NCBI GenBank assembly: GCA_003151595.1 | Contig: PLXW01000079.1 | Span: forward strand, 5,594-16,539 | Reading direction: 5' to 3' | DNA: 10,946 bases | From: Myxococcales bacterium | Lineage (GTDB): Bacteria; Myxococcota; Polyangia; Polyangiales; Polyangiaceae | Shown here: in pieces, positions 1 to 7,234 of the stretch | How the letters are laid out: each line of letters begins with the position of its first letter | How positions within the stretch are numbered: position 1 is the stretch's first letter | Program-made: the position numbers and the translations under genes | The notes under the pieces: generated by a model | What the model was told of the DNA's origin: nothing | The model's database searches: none | What the model saw: only the letters and a program-made list of their open reading frames with translations

Positions 1-637
1 TGTTGTTGTGCTCGAAGGTCTCGGCTTCCTCTTCGGTGAGCTGACCGGCTTCGATGAGCTGATTCACCAGCGACTGATCGCGCGTGACCTGCGTGAGCGT
101 GCCGTTGCGGAGGATGTACCCGCGCGAGTCACCGACCTGCGCGAGGAAGAGGACGTCGTCGACCAGCGCCGCCGCCGTCACCGTCGTCCCCATGCCGCGT
201 CGCGTGCGATCGAGCTTCGCTTCCTGGAAGATACGCAGGCCCGCCGCTTCGACCGCGCGCACGAGGCGCCGACCGAGCTCGTCGCGGCCGATGCCCGCGG
301 TGTCGTCGAGCCCTTCGATCATCTTCTCGCAGACGATGTCGACCGCGAGCTGGCTGGCGATCTCGCCGGCCGCCGCGCCGCCCATTCCGTCGCACACCGC
401 GAACACTGCGCCTTGCGGACCGATCGTCGTTTGACGATTCGCTTCCATAAGCCCGCGCTGGCGGCGCGTGAGGTCGGCCACGAGGAAGTTGTCCTCGTTG
501 TGCTCGCGCACCTGTCCGACGTCCGTGCGCGCAAAGAGGCGCACGCGGATCTCGCCGTGTGCCCCTGGAGACACGGAGCCTCCTTCTTCGCCCTCGCCAA
601 TGTTGGGCGAGGAGACGGGCGAATGCGGTTGGGTCAC
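1..637 (-). CDS. PP2C-family Ser/Thr protein phosphatase (3' part beyond the left edge)
   Basis: This encodes a metal-dependent protein phosphatase of the PP2C/Stp type, which removes phosphate from Ser/Thr residues in the cytoplasm. The 212 residues visible contain the family motifs in order: VREHNEDN (43-50, metal-binding Asp49), CDGMGGAAAGE (82-92, metal-binding Asp83), GMGTTVTAA (148-156), VGDSRGYIL (168-176) and TRDQSLVNQL (185-194), ending at EHNN, where the family normally continues with its last metal-binding Asp. Gln188 stands where many members have His. The reading frame runs off the window, so about 40 or more C-terminal residues are probably missing. I chose the GTG at 637 because GAGGGA lies 6 nt upstream of it; residues 1-29 are a low-complexity lead-in. 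The gene begins 19 nt after the FHA-protein stop, so the two are probably co-transcribed. The family call is firm; the substrate is unknown. Confidence 0.93.
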   Translation of the reverse strand, partial: MTQPHSPVSSPNIGEGEEGGSVSPGAHGEIRVRLFARTDVGQVREHNEDNFLVADLTRRQRGLMEANRQTTIGPQGAVFAVCDGMGGAAAGEIASQLAVDIVCEKMIEGLDDTAGIGRDELGRRLVRAVEAAGLRIFQEAKLDRTRRGMGTTVTAAALVDDVLFLAQVGDSRGYILRNGTLTQVTRDQSLVNQLIEAGQLTEEEAETFEHNN

Positions 638-656
638 CAGCGGTCCCTCATGGTGC

Positions 657-2219
657 TCACGAGATGTCGATCCGAAAGAGCTGTTGCCCGATACGGAATT
701 GATCGCCTGATTCCAGTGGGATTTCCCCGCGCACTTGAACGAACGTGCCGTTCGATGACCCGAGGTCCGTGAGCAAGAACCGCCGCGGCTCCTTCTCTAC
801 TCGAATCGATGCGTGACGCCTTGAAAGAAAAGGATCTTCCGTGAAGACGACGTCACCCGATTCCCGCCCCAATACCGTTTCTGCCTTCCGAATGTAGAAA
901 ACGTCTCGCGTGACCCCTTCGACGGTGCGCTGACTCAAGCGAGCGTACCGCGCCGCGGCCGGGCAACCAAACAGCAATGTGCCGTGCTGTGAGGCTGGAC
1001 CGAGCCCCTCGTCGGCGTCGTTCACGACCTCAAACCTTAGCACCTGTTGCCCTACGAGGAACAAGTCTTGGTCACGAAGGGGGTGGGCGAGCGTGGAAGT
1101 CTCACTACCGCCAGACGCGGGACCGGGTCGAAGCCGTAGGTACAGCCCGTTCGTCGATTCGAGATCGCGCAGATAAAGCCGCCCGTTTTTTCGGAGCACG
1201 CGCGCATGACGCGGCGAGAGGTAACGGTCGTCGGTGATGGCGACGTTCCCCTCGGTGCGACCGACGTCGAGCTGCTCGCCGATCGGGTAGCTCGGACCCT
1301 CGGCGCCGTCCTTGCCGATGACGATGAGGCGCGCGCGCGGCGTGAGCTCGGTTGCGTCGGGCGGGCCCGAGTACCCGCGGTGCTGCGTCGTGAGGTGCGT
1401 GTCGTTCAGATCGTTCGGCGGATCGGTCTTGTGGTCGTGCGCGCCGGCGAGATCGACGAGGTGAGGCGCGCGGTCGACCGGAGGCGGGAGCGGATCGGTG
1501 ACGAGCGCGCCTGTTCCCGAAGGACCGGCTCCCGAAGGACCGGGCATGGGCGGAGGACGCGCCGTAGCGTCGTTGTTCCCCGGGAGCGGTGCGCCGCAGA
1601 AGCGACAGAACTGCGACGACGAATCGCACGCGCCGCGACACCGCGTGCACACGCGCGCTTCTTCGCGAGGCTTCGTCGGCGTGACGGGGACGACGCGCCC
1701 GGGCGCGATCGCTGCGAACACCTGCGCGGGATTCGGAGCGGGGGGCTCGGTGTTCGCCGGGAGCGAGGAGGCTTGGGCTTGGAGCCCCGGCGAGGGCGCG
1801 GCGACTCCGATGGCGTTGCCACACGTCACGCAAAAACGAATCGTCGCGTCGTTCCACGCGCCGCACCGACCGCACGACGTCCGCACCGGAGGAGGCGTCG
1901 GCGGACCGCTTCCGCGTGGACCGAACTCGAACGGAGGGGCCGGCGGACGCGCCGCCGAGATGCGCTGCGACGGGGGAGGACCATCGCTGTACGCCGTCGC
2001 GCCGAACACGTTGGGCGGGTTCGCCGGAGGGTTCGGCGGCGTCACCGCGAGATTGCCGGCCGGGTTCGGGCTCACCTGGGCCGTGCCAGGCGCCATGCCG
2101 GGCGCTCCGGGCGCAGCGGCGCGCGGGGCGAGGCGCTGGCCACACTCCTGGCAAAACACGAGGTGGCTAGGGTTGTCCCTCCCGCAAGTGGCGCAGATCA
2201 CGCGCTGAGAATGGGACAC
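657..2219 (-). CDS. Triple zinc-ribbon, double FHA-domain protein
   Basis: This 520-aa protein is probably a cytoplasmic phosphothreonine-reading adaptor. It has three four-cysteine zinc ribbons: Cys9/12/23/26, Cys116/119/130/133 and Cys191/194/205/208. They are separated by long Pro/Ala/Gly-rich linkers. Two FHA domains follow, at about 296-400 and 430-519. Each keeps the phosphopeptide-binding residues: Gly320-Arg321, SPRH 335-338 and STNG 355-358 in the first; Gly451-Arg452, SRRH 466-469 and SSNG 488-491 in the second. There is no signal peptide or membrane segment. The open frame extends to 2360, but I start at the GTG at 2219 because GAGGAG lies 7 nt upstream and the first ribbon begins eight codons later. 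The upstream extension is an Arg/Ser-rich stretch without domain features. The PP2C gene follows 19 nt downstream, suggesting FHA binding and dephosphorylation act on the same kinase pathway. The partner kinase is not in the window. Confidence 0.9.
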   Translation of the reverse strand: MSHSQRVICATCGRDNPSHLVFCQECGQRLAPRAAAPGAPGMAPGTAQVSPNPAGNLAVTPPNPPANPPNVFGATAYSDGPPPSQRISAARPPAPPFEFGPRGSGPPTPPPVRTSCGRCGAWNDATIRFCVTCGNAIGVAAPSPGLQAQASSLPANTEPPAPNPAQVFAAIAPGRVVPVTPTKPREEARVCTRCRGACDSSSQFCRFCGAPLPGNNDATARPPPMPGPSGAGPSGTGALVTDPLPPPVDRAPHLVDLAGAHDHKTDPPNDLNDTHLTTQHRGYSGPPDATELTPRARLIVIGKDGAEGPSYPIGEQLDVGRTEGNVAITDDRYLSPRHARVLRKNGRLYLRDLESTNGLYLRLRPGPASGGSETSTLAHPLRDQDLFLVGQQVLRFEVVNDADEGLGPASQHGTLLFGCPAAARYARLSQRTVEGVTRDVFYIRKAETVLGRESGDVVFTEDPFLSRRHASIRVEKEPRRFLLTDLGSSNGTFVQVRGEIPLESGDQFRIGQQLFRIDIS

Positions 2220-2259
2220 CCTCGGGCTCCTCGCCGTCAAGCGCGACTCTCGCGCACGA

Positions 2260-2940
2260 TCATTTGACCGTGCGCGCGAGCGGCTCGCGTTCTTCCATCG
2301 ACAGGTCGATTCCAATGAGCTGCGCGATCCCGGAATCGCGCGCAGTGCCGGTCGAATCAACGAAGCTGCGCAGGCCCATCATCCGGTACGAGATCGCGAT
2401 CCCCACGACCGTTCGTCGCGAGAGCTGCGACTCGAGTCCGATGCCGACGTGCACCACCGGCCCCCACGTATCGACGCCCCACTCGTTGCCGTACCCCGCG
2501 AGCCCGAGGCCTGCGGTCGCGTACGGCTGCGTGTCGTAGCCCGTCGAGAGGTACCAGCGCGTCTCGGCGCGGACCTGCTGGAGCGTCGCGAAACGATAGA
2601 GGCTCGACGGGTCTTGCTTCGAGAGCTCGTACGCCGCGCCGAAATACCACGGCCCCGCCGACCGATGACCGATGCGCGCGACGATGCCGCCGCCCGATCC
2701 GAGGATGCACGGATCGCTCGATGCGCACATGCGGCCCGCGCTGGCGACGAATTCGGCGGTGAAGGCGACGCCGTATTGCAGATACGGAATGTCGAGCGGC
2801 GGAGGGGTCGTCGTGAGGGGCACCGCGACGACGGCGTCGGGATCGCCGGACGGCGGATCGTCGGCGCGGGCGTGGTGCGGCAGCGCGGTCGACGCAAAGA
2901 AAGCGAAGACGGCAAGCGCGCGCGTCGCTCGCGAAGACAT
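2260..2940 (-). CDS. Outer-membrane beta-barrel protein, exported, function unknown
   Basis: The 226-aa product opens with a Sec signal peptide: a basic N-terminus, a hydrophobic core (ALAVFAFFAST, 8-18) and a likely cleavage after HARA at residue 26. The mature part has alternating aromatic/hydrophobic strands separated by turns, such as WYFGAAYEL, RAETRWYLSTGY, YATAGLGLAGYG and VVHVGIGLESQL, as in small outer-membrane beta-barrels. Two nearby Cys (MCASSDPC) could form a disulfide. No enzyme motif is visible. It is first in the minus-strand run, 40 nt ahead of the FHA gene, so it may share a transcript with the FHA/PP2C pair. There is no clear ribosome-binding site before the ATG at 2940; it is the only ATG that leaves the signal peptide intact. 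The barrel call rests on strand pattern, not on a recognised family. Confidence 0.75.
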   Translation of the reverse strand: MSSRATRALAVFAFFASTALPHHARADDPPSGDPDAVVAVPLTTTPPPLDIPYLQYGVAFTAEFVASAGRMCASSDPCILGSGGGIVARIGHRSAGPWYFGAAYELSKQDPSSLYRFATLQQVRAETRWYLSTGYDTQPYATAGLGLAGYGNEWGVDTWGPVVHVGIGLESQLSRRTVVGIAISYRMMGLRSFVDSTGTARDSGIAQLIGIDLSMEEREPLARTVK

Positions 2941-3039
2941 GCGTGGAGACTAGCGCGCGGGCAGGGAGTTCGTCGTCGTTCGTTCGTGCAACGGGCACGG
3001 CAAGTTGAAGAGAAGAGTGACGAGCTTCACCGCAGCCCA

Positions 3040-3067
3040 TTGACAGCGCGCGCGCGCCTAACGTATT
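3040..3067 (+). promoter_or_regulatory. Possible sigma70-type promoter of the acidic-protein gene
   Basis: The divergent gap 2941-3082 holds a perfect TTGACA at 3040-3045. Candidate -10 boxes are CGTATT at 3062-3067 (16-nt spacer) or TATTCG at 3064-3069 (18-nt spacer), each matching TATAAT at only three positions. Transcription would start near 3073-3076, leaving a leader of only about 7-10 nt before the ATG at 3083. No Shine-Dalgarno sequence precedes that ATG, which fits a nearly leaderless message. The -35 is convincing; the -10 is weak. Confidence 0.4.
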
Positions 3068-3082
3068 CGGCCATCACGACCC

Positions 3083-3499
3083 ATGGAGATCCTTCTCGAC
3101 AAGCGAGCTGTTCGCCAAATCCGGCTGTCCGCGGTAGACGCGATCGAAGAGGGGGACATCGAGACGCTGCGCGAGGACATCCTCGAAGCGTTCACCGAAG
3201 AACAGGTCGAAGAAATCGAGCGCCGTCTCGATAGCGGCGACTTCTTCGAGTTCCTCACCGATCTGCTCGACGAGTGGTCGGGCGACGACGCGGACGAGCT
3301 GTTCGAGCTCATCGACACCCAACTCGGAGACGTCGGCGTCGACGTGAAGTTCGAGAAGAAGGTCGCCGTCGACGAAGAAGACGACGAAGCCGGGAGCGCC
3401 GAGCCCGAAGAAGAGTTCGACGACGACGACCTCGATGAAGACGAGGAAGAAGACGAGGACGAAGACGAGGAAGAAGAAGAAAAAGAAGAGCCCGTCTGA
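3083..3499 (+). CDS. Small acidic protein with a poly-Asp/Glu tail, function unknown
   Basis: This 138-aa protein has two parts. Residues 1-92 look folded and mostly helical, with repeated amphipathic stretches (IETLREDILEAFTEEQVEEIERRL, written here as residues 26-49, and FFEFLTDLLDEW, 54-65). Residues 97-136 are almost entirely Asp and Glu. There is no signal peptide or membrane segment, so it should be cytoplasmic. I do not recognise the family. Acidic tails of this sort occur on proteins that contact nucleic acid-binding partners or RNA polymerase (for example the Bacillus delta subunit), but the N-terminal part gives no reason to claim homology. The tail is coded by a purine-rich GA stretch. 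Consistent GC-rich third positions and isolation between divergent and convergent neighbours support a real, singly transcribed gene. The ATG lacks a Shine-Dalgarno sequence. Confidence 0.8.
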   Translation: MEILLDKRAVRQIRLSAVDAIEEGDIETLREDILEAFTEEQVEEIERRLDSGDFFEFLTDLLDEWSGDDADELFELIDTQLGDVGVDVKFEKKVAVDEEDDEAGSAEPEEEFDDDDLDEDEEEDEDEDEEEEEKEEPV

Positions 3500-3523
3500 G
3501 GACGGTTCTTCCGAACGCGCCGC

Positions 3524-4666
3524 CTACTTCGAGGGTGCGTTCGATTCCTTCGGTTCTTCCGCTCCTGCGGTGCCGAGTCTGAATCGCGCGATGTACGCGT
3601 GGCACTCGGCGGGCGCGCCGCTCTTCGAAGGGCGCGCGATCGTCGGGCACTCGGCGGCGGCGCACGGGACGTAGCGCGAGTCGGGGAACTCGCCGGCGAG
3701 CGTCGTGAGCTGCGCGCAGGCGCCGTTCGTGTCGCCGTCTTCGCGCGAGAGGCGCGACTCTTCCCAGAGCGCGTCGTCGCGGAGCTCGGACGTGGTGAAC
3801 GTCTTGTAGAGGCGATCGAAGCACGCGCGAGCTTGCGGGCGATCGTGGAGGGCGTCGCGCGTGAGGGCGCAGAGGCGGACCATGGCCGGCTCGTAGCGAG
3901 GGCGCTCGTACGTACCGGTGAAGAACGACGACTCGCGCTCGGCGAGCATGCGCTCGAGATCGGCGACGGCGGCGTCGATGCGTCCGAGCTTTTCGTCGAG
4001 GACGCTGGCGCGAAAGAGCGCGTCGTCCCAGAAGGCGCCGTGCGGGTAGGGCCACCTTGCGGCGAGCGCGAGGAAGGCGTCGCGGGCGCGGGCGTCTTCG
4101 CCGAGCGCCGCTTCGTGGAGCGCGATTTCGTAGGCGACGGTCTCGCCGATCTCGGTGCGGTCGAGCGCGGGCGTGAGGCGCGTGAGCTCGTCGAGTGAAG
4201 CGCGCGCGCCGTGGACGTCGTCCTCGTGGGCGACGTAGCGACGGAGGGCGCGGCGAGAGACTCCGTCGGAAGGGAAGCGCGTGGCCACGTCGCGGAGCGC
4301 AGACCATCCCGCGTCGTCACCGTGCGAAATCTCCATGTCGGCGATCGCGTTCGCCGCTTCGGCCGAGTCTTCGAGCGGAGGGGAGGCGAAGGCGATCTCG
4401 CGGAGGCGCGCGGCGGCGTCGGCGAAATTGCCGGAGCGCTCGAGCGCGCGCGCGGCGAGGTAACGCGCATGATCGCGATCACGAGGGACGTTCGCGCCGC
4501 CGGCCGCTTCGTCGTAGCGAGCGGAGGCTTCGGCGAATCGTCCGGCGCTCTCGGCCGCTTCGCCTGCGGCGAACGCGCGCACGTAGATCGTGCCGCGATT
4601 CGGCCCGCTGCATGCGACGACGGCCGCGATCGAAAGCGCGACGCTAGCGATCCGTGCGCCCCTCAT
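3524..4666 (-). CDS. TPR-like lipoprotein
   Basis: The 380-aa product starts with a lipoprotein signal peptide: Arg at 2 and 5, a hydrophobic core (IASVALSIAAV, 6-16) and lipobox VVAC, giving lipidated Cys19 followed by Ser. Under the E. coli sorting rule this favours the outer membrane. The mature protein is built of helical pairs with TPR-style spacing, such as AGRFAEASARYDEAA, SGNFADAAARLREIA and EDARARDAFLALAARWP, and more towards the C-terminus, as in BamD/YbgF-type scaffolds. Several Cys cluster near the end (VPCAAAEC to PAEC), so disulfides are likely. Its ATG overlaps the threonine aldolase stop (ATGA), implying translational coupling although the functions look unrelated. It converges with the acidic-protein gene, 24 nt apart. 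The role is unknown beyond a probable protein-interaction scaffold in the envelope. Confidence 0.82.
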   Translation of the reverse strand: MRGARIASVALSIAAVVACSGPNRGTIYVRAFAAGEAAESAGRFAEASARYDEAAGGANVPRDRDHARYLAARALERSGNFADAAARLREIAFASPPLEDSAEAANAIADMEISHGDDAGWSALRDVATRFPSDGVSRRALRRYVAHEDDVHGARASLDELTRLTPALDRTEIGETVAYEIALHEAALGEDARARDAFLALAARWPYPHGAFWDDALFRASVLDEKLGRIDAAVADLERMLAERESSFFTGTYERPRYEPAMVRLCALTRDALHDRPQARACFDRLYKTFTTSELRDDALWEESRLSREDGDTNGACAQLTTLAGEFPDSRYVPCAAAECPTIARPSKSGAPAECHAYIARFRLGTAGAEEPKESNAPSK

Positions 4667-5712
4667 GCCCGCGCGTGCGCGATCGCGTCAGCGAAGATTC
4701 GCGCACCCTTCTCGACGTCGGCGCGCGACACGTCGAGGTGCATCACCGCGCGCATCCGCCGCCCCCCTTGCGCGTTCAGCGCCAGCCCCAGCGCGCGCGC
4801 GTGCTTCATGACGGCGTCGGCGCTGAGCGGCGCGTCGACGTCGATGTTCACGATGTTCGTCTCCACGTGCGCGAGATCGACCGTCGCCCCTTTCGTGCTG
4901 GCGACCATCTCGGCGAAGCGCTTCGCGTTCGCGTGATCGTCGATCAGTCGCGCGCGCTGATTCCGCAGCGCGTACAGCGCGCCCGCCGCGAGGATCCCCG
5001 ACTGGCGCATCCCGCCGCCCCACATCTTCCTGAAGCGACGCGCATGATCGATCGTCGCGCGCGTCCCGCAGAACGCGCTCCCCACCGGCGCGCCGAGCCC
5101 CTTGGAGAAGCACACGCTCACCGTGTCGAACGGCGCGGCCAGCACATCGACCGCGAGCCCGGTCGCCAGGCTCGCGTTCCAGATGCGCGCGCCGTCGAGA
5201 TGCACCGCGAGCCCGCGCGCCTTCGCACGCGCGGCGATCGCCTTCGCCTCCTCTTGTGGAAACACCCGCCCGCCGGCGCGGTTGTGCGTGTTCTCGAGGC
5301 ACACCAGCGACGTCTTCGGCAGCCAGTACGCGCTCCCCTGAATCTGCGCTTCCATCTCGTCGGCCGTGAAGAGCCCGCCGCGCCCGGCGACCGCGAACTG
5401 CACGCCCGACAACGCCGCGCCGGCCGCCGCCTCGTTCAACACCGGGTGCGCCCCTTCGCCCACGATCACTTCGTCGCCGTGGCGCGTGTGGACGGCGATC
5501 GCCAGCTGGTTCCCCATCGTCCCCGACGACACGAACAGCGCAGCTTCCTTCCCCGTGATCCGCGCGACCTCCTCTTCCAGCGCGGTCACCGTCGGGTCTT
5601 CGCCGTAGACGTCGTCGCCCACTTCGGCGCGGGCCATCGCCTCGCGCATCGGCGCGGTCGGTCGGGTGATCGTGTCGCTTCGGAGATCGACGAGGAGCGC
5701 GGGGGCCGTCAT
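4663..5712 (-). CDS. L-threonine/allo-threonine aldolase, PLP-dependent
   Basis: This enzyme splits L-threonine or L-allo-threonine into glycine and acetaldehyde in the cytoplasm. At 349 aa it has the usual length of bacterial GLY1/LtaE-type aldolases and is collinear throughout. The start LRSDTITRPT (10-19) is typical, followed by VGDDVYGEDP (31-40), SSGTMGNQLA (62-71, cofactor phosphate loop), His89 in EGAHPVLNEAAA (stacks on the cofactor in the family), LDGARIWNA (172-180, Asp173 and Arg176) and FSKGLGAPVGS (202-212), where Lys204 forms the Schiff base with PLP. The ATG at 5712 sits directly before the conserved start; no good Shine-Dalgarno sequence is visible. It is the first gene of a two-gene operon with the lipoprotein and is divergent from the FadR-like gene. 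Stereospecificity (L-low, L-allo) cannot be read from the sequence, so I give no gene symbol. Confidence 0.95.
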   Translation of the reverse strand: MTAPALLVDLRSDTITRPTAPMREAMARAEVGDDVYGEDPTVTALEEEVARITGKEAALFVSSGTMGNQLAIAVHTRHGDEVIVGEGAHPVLNEAAAGAALSGVQFAVAGRGGLFTADEMEAQIQGSAYWLPKTSLVCLENTHNRAGGRVFPQEEAKAIAARAKARGLAVHLDGARIWNASLATGLAVDVLAAPFDTVSVCFSKGLGAPVGSAFCGTRATIDHARRFRKMWGGGMRQSGILAAGALYALRNQRARLIDDHANAKRFAEMVASTKGATVDLAHVETNIVNIDVDAPLSADAVMKHARALGLALNAQGGRRMRAVMHLDVSRADVEKGARIFADAIAHARA

Positions 5713-5760
5713 GCGCCGGGAAGTTAGCGTCTCCGGCTCGTCGCGATGGTGCGAAACGGG

Positions 5761-5788
5761 TTGCGCGGTCGAGGGTCGCGGCTAAAGT
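5761..5788 (+). promoter_or_regulatory. Predicted promoter of the FadR-like/alcohol oxidase operon
   Basis: TTGCGC (5761-5766) and TAAAGT (5783-5788, four of six matches to TATAAT) are separated by 16 nt. Transcription would begin near 5794-5796, inside the operator and about 16 nt before the ATG at 5811. That leader contains the GAGGAG ribosome-binding site. The arrangement excludes the GTG at 5787 as a start because it would lie upstream of the transcript. Confidence 0.5.
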
Positions 5789-5801
5789 GGTTCAACCAGT
5801 T
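5785..5801 (+). promoter_or_regulatory. FadR-type operator (AAnTGGTTCAACCAnTT)
   Basis: A 17-bp inverted repeat has a perfect 11-bp core, TGGTTCAACCA at 5788-5798, flanked by AA and TT that also pair; only the two G bases at 5787 and 5799 break the symmetry. It matches the E. coli FadR operator form (core TGGTnnnACCA, flanked by AA and TT). It overlaps the predicted -10 box and transcription start of the gene encoding a FadR-like protein, the usual place for an autorepressor site. Symmetry and match are seen directly; binding is inferred. Confidence 0.72.
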
Positions 5802-5810
5802 GAGGAGTTG

Positions 5811-6758
5811 ATGAATCGCGACCCGCTCCCCCCCATCCCGCCGAGCAGCAAGGCCGGTTCCGCAGAGACGCTGGCCGTCCTCGGGCCGGTGGCGCGCTCG
5901 AGCGTCGTCGATGCCGTGGCCGATCGCTTGCGGGGAGAGATCCTCGCCGGGCGGCTGGCGGCGGGGACGCGGTTGCCGTCGGAGCGCGAGCTGTCGCTGG
6001 CGCTCGGCGTGAACCGACTGACGCTGCGCGCGGCGCTGGGGCGGCTGGAGGCGTTGGGGCTCGTGGCCACGCGACACGGCGCAGGGACGGTGGTCACCGA
6101 GTGGCGCGAGAGGACGGGGCTCGATTCGCTGGCTGCGCTGATCGGATCGCTCACGCCCGACGAGCCGGCCTGGTTCGAGCTCGTGGTCTCGATGCTCGAG
6201 CTTCGCCGCATCCTCGCCGCCGAAGCGGTGGCCCTCGCCGCCGAGCGCCACACGCCCGAGCAGCTCGCCGGGATCATCGCCTTCGCCGAGGAGCAGAAGA
6301 CGCGCGTGCACGACCCCATCGCCTACGCGCGCGGCGAGTTCGCGCTGGAGCGGCTCATCATCCACGCGACGGGGAACATCGCGCTGGAGCTGGTGCTCAA
6401 CACGTTCGCGCGATTTCCGGACGATCAGCCGCAGGTGGTGGCGGCGCTCTACGATCAGCGCGAGCACGCGGCGCTCTTCTACGATCTCGTCATCGATCTG
6501 ATCCGGAGCGGAGACGCCGACCGCGCGCGCGATCACATGCGTCGCACGTTCGAGATGATCGACGCCGATTGGATGCAGCGCCATCGCCCGCCGGGCGTGG
6601 CCCTCCCGATCACGCGGCCGAAGGAAATGGTCCCGGAGATCACGAAGCGCTCGAAGGCGGCTACTTCCGTGAACCAGAAGCCGAACGAGCAGACGACCGA
6701 AAAGAAGCTCCAGAAGAAGAGCAGCCGAAAGAAGCTGAAGAAGGAAGGGAAGCGATGA
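5811..6758 (+). CDS. FadR-like GntR-family transcriptional regulator
   Basis: This 315-aa regulator has an N-terminal winged helix (about 31-97) and a helical ligand-binding domain (about 105-256). The winged helix aligns without gaps to E. coli FadR: Arg59, Arg69, Arg73 and His89 fall on FadR Arg35, Arg45, Arg49 and His65, its main DNA contacts. The C-terminal domain is closer to FadR_C than to the metal-binding FCD type: TGLDSLAAL resembles SGLNILETL, HATGN resembles FASGN, and two FCD metal-ligand positions are replaced (Glu176, Glu180). An acyl-CoA or similar lipid effector is therefore the best guess. Unlike FadR (239 aa) it has a Lys/Arg-rich tail at about 278-315. The frame is open to a GTG at 5787, but I choose the ATG at 5811, which has GAGGAG just upstream and lies downstream of the predicted promoter and operator. 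Its stop overlaps the next start (ATGA). Confidence 0.88.
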   Translation: MNRDPLPPIPPSSKAGSAETLAVLGPVARSSVVDAVADRLRGEILAGRLAAGTRLPSERELSLALGVNRLTLRAALGRLEALGLVATRHGAGTVVTEWRERTGLDSLAALIGSLTPDEPAWFELVVSMLELRRILAAEAVALAAERHTPEQLAGIIAFAEEQKTRVHDPIAYARGEFALERLIIHATGNIALELVLNTFARFPDDQPQVVAALYDQREHAALFYDLVIDLIRSGDADRARDHMRRTFEMIDADWMQRHRPPGVALPITRPKEMVPEITKRSKAATSVNQKPNEQTTEKKLQKKSSRKKLKKEGKR

Positions 6759-7234
6759 ATCTCGCGCTCACGAGCTTCGAACGCCGGTCCGCGCGCGCGG
6801 CGTTCGGGACGATATTTCCCGGGGCCGATCGCGGAACGTTGCCGCTCGGGATCTGCGACATGGATCTCGACGGGTACTTGGACAGGACGCTCTCTTCGAT
6901 CCCGTTCGAGCCGTCGATCGGCTTGCGCCTCGCGATCTGGGTCGTGGCCCTCGCGCCCATCTTCGTGCTGAAGAGGTTCGCCACGATCGCATCGCTCGGC
7001 GTCGAGGATCGCGAGAGGGTGATCTCGGCGATCTACGCCAGCCCGTATTACGTGGTCCGCTCGGCGGCGATCGCGTTGAAGGCCATCGGCTCCCTCTTCT
7101 ACTGCGGCGACGCGCGCGTTCGCCCGAGCATCGTGGGCGCACCGGTGCCGGCGAACAGCGGCATCGTCGCCCTGCGGAAGCGTTCGAACCACGAGATCGA
7201 GGAGCAGGGCAATGAGCAACGACGCATCGCTTGA
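6755..7234 (+). CDS. Long-chain alcohol oxidase N-terminal-domain protein (small subunit-like)
   Basis: This 159-aa protein resembles the helical region that precedes the flavin domain in plant and bacterial long-chain fatty alcohol oxidases. It opens with a helix leading to FPGAD (21-25), like the starts of that region and of gluconate dehydrogenase subunit 3-type proteins. A hydrophobic stretch (IGLRLAIWVVALAPIFVL, 55-72) follows, then VEDRERVISAIYAS (83-96) and YYVVRSAAIALKAIGSLFY (98-116), matching the family pattern in which a short Glu/Arg helix is followed by a hydrophobic helix before the flavin domain. It has no signal peptide; the hydrophobic parts may sit on a membrane or cap the oxidase. 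AAGGAAGGGA precedes the ATG, which overlaps the regulator stop, and its 3' end overlaps the oxidase gene by 23 nt. Resemblance is judged by eye; a partner role is inferred. Confidence 0.72.
   Translation: MNLALTSFERRSARAAFGTIFPGADRGTLPLGICDMDLDGYLDRTLSSIPFEPSIGLRLAIWVVALAPIFVLKRFATIASLGVEDRERVISAIYASPYYVVRSAAIALKAIGSLFYCGDARVRPSIVGAPVPANSGIVALRKRSNHEIEEQGNEQRRIA

Noticed and set aside
1206..2267. A 353-codon plus-strand frame opposite the FHA gene
   Set aside because: Arg-dominated composition without motifs; the opposite strand encodes intact zinc ribbons and FHA domains.
3466..3491. Triplex-forming (H-DNA) purine tract
   Set aside because: The run of pure A/G is short and is explained by Glu codons of the acidic tail.
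3500..3523. Bidirectional terminator between the convergent acidic-protein and lipoprotein genes
   Set aside because: Only a 4-bp GTTC/GAAC stem without a T run is visible.
3058..4482. A 474-codon minus-strand frame with a long poly-Ser stretch
   Set aside because: The poly-Ser is the antisense reading of the GAA/GAC codons of the acidic tail, and the rest is a shifted reading of the lipoprotein gene.
5787..5810. GTG at 5787 as start of the FadR-like protein
   Set aside because: It lies inside the operator and upstream of the predicted transcription start, while ATG 5811 has its own GAGGAG.
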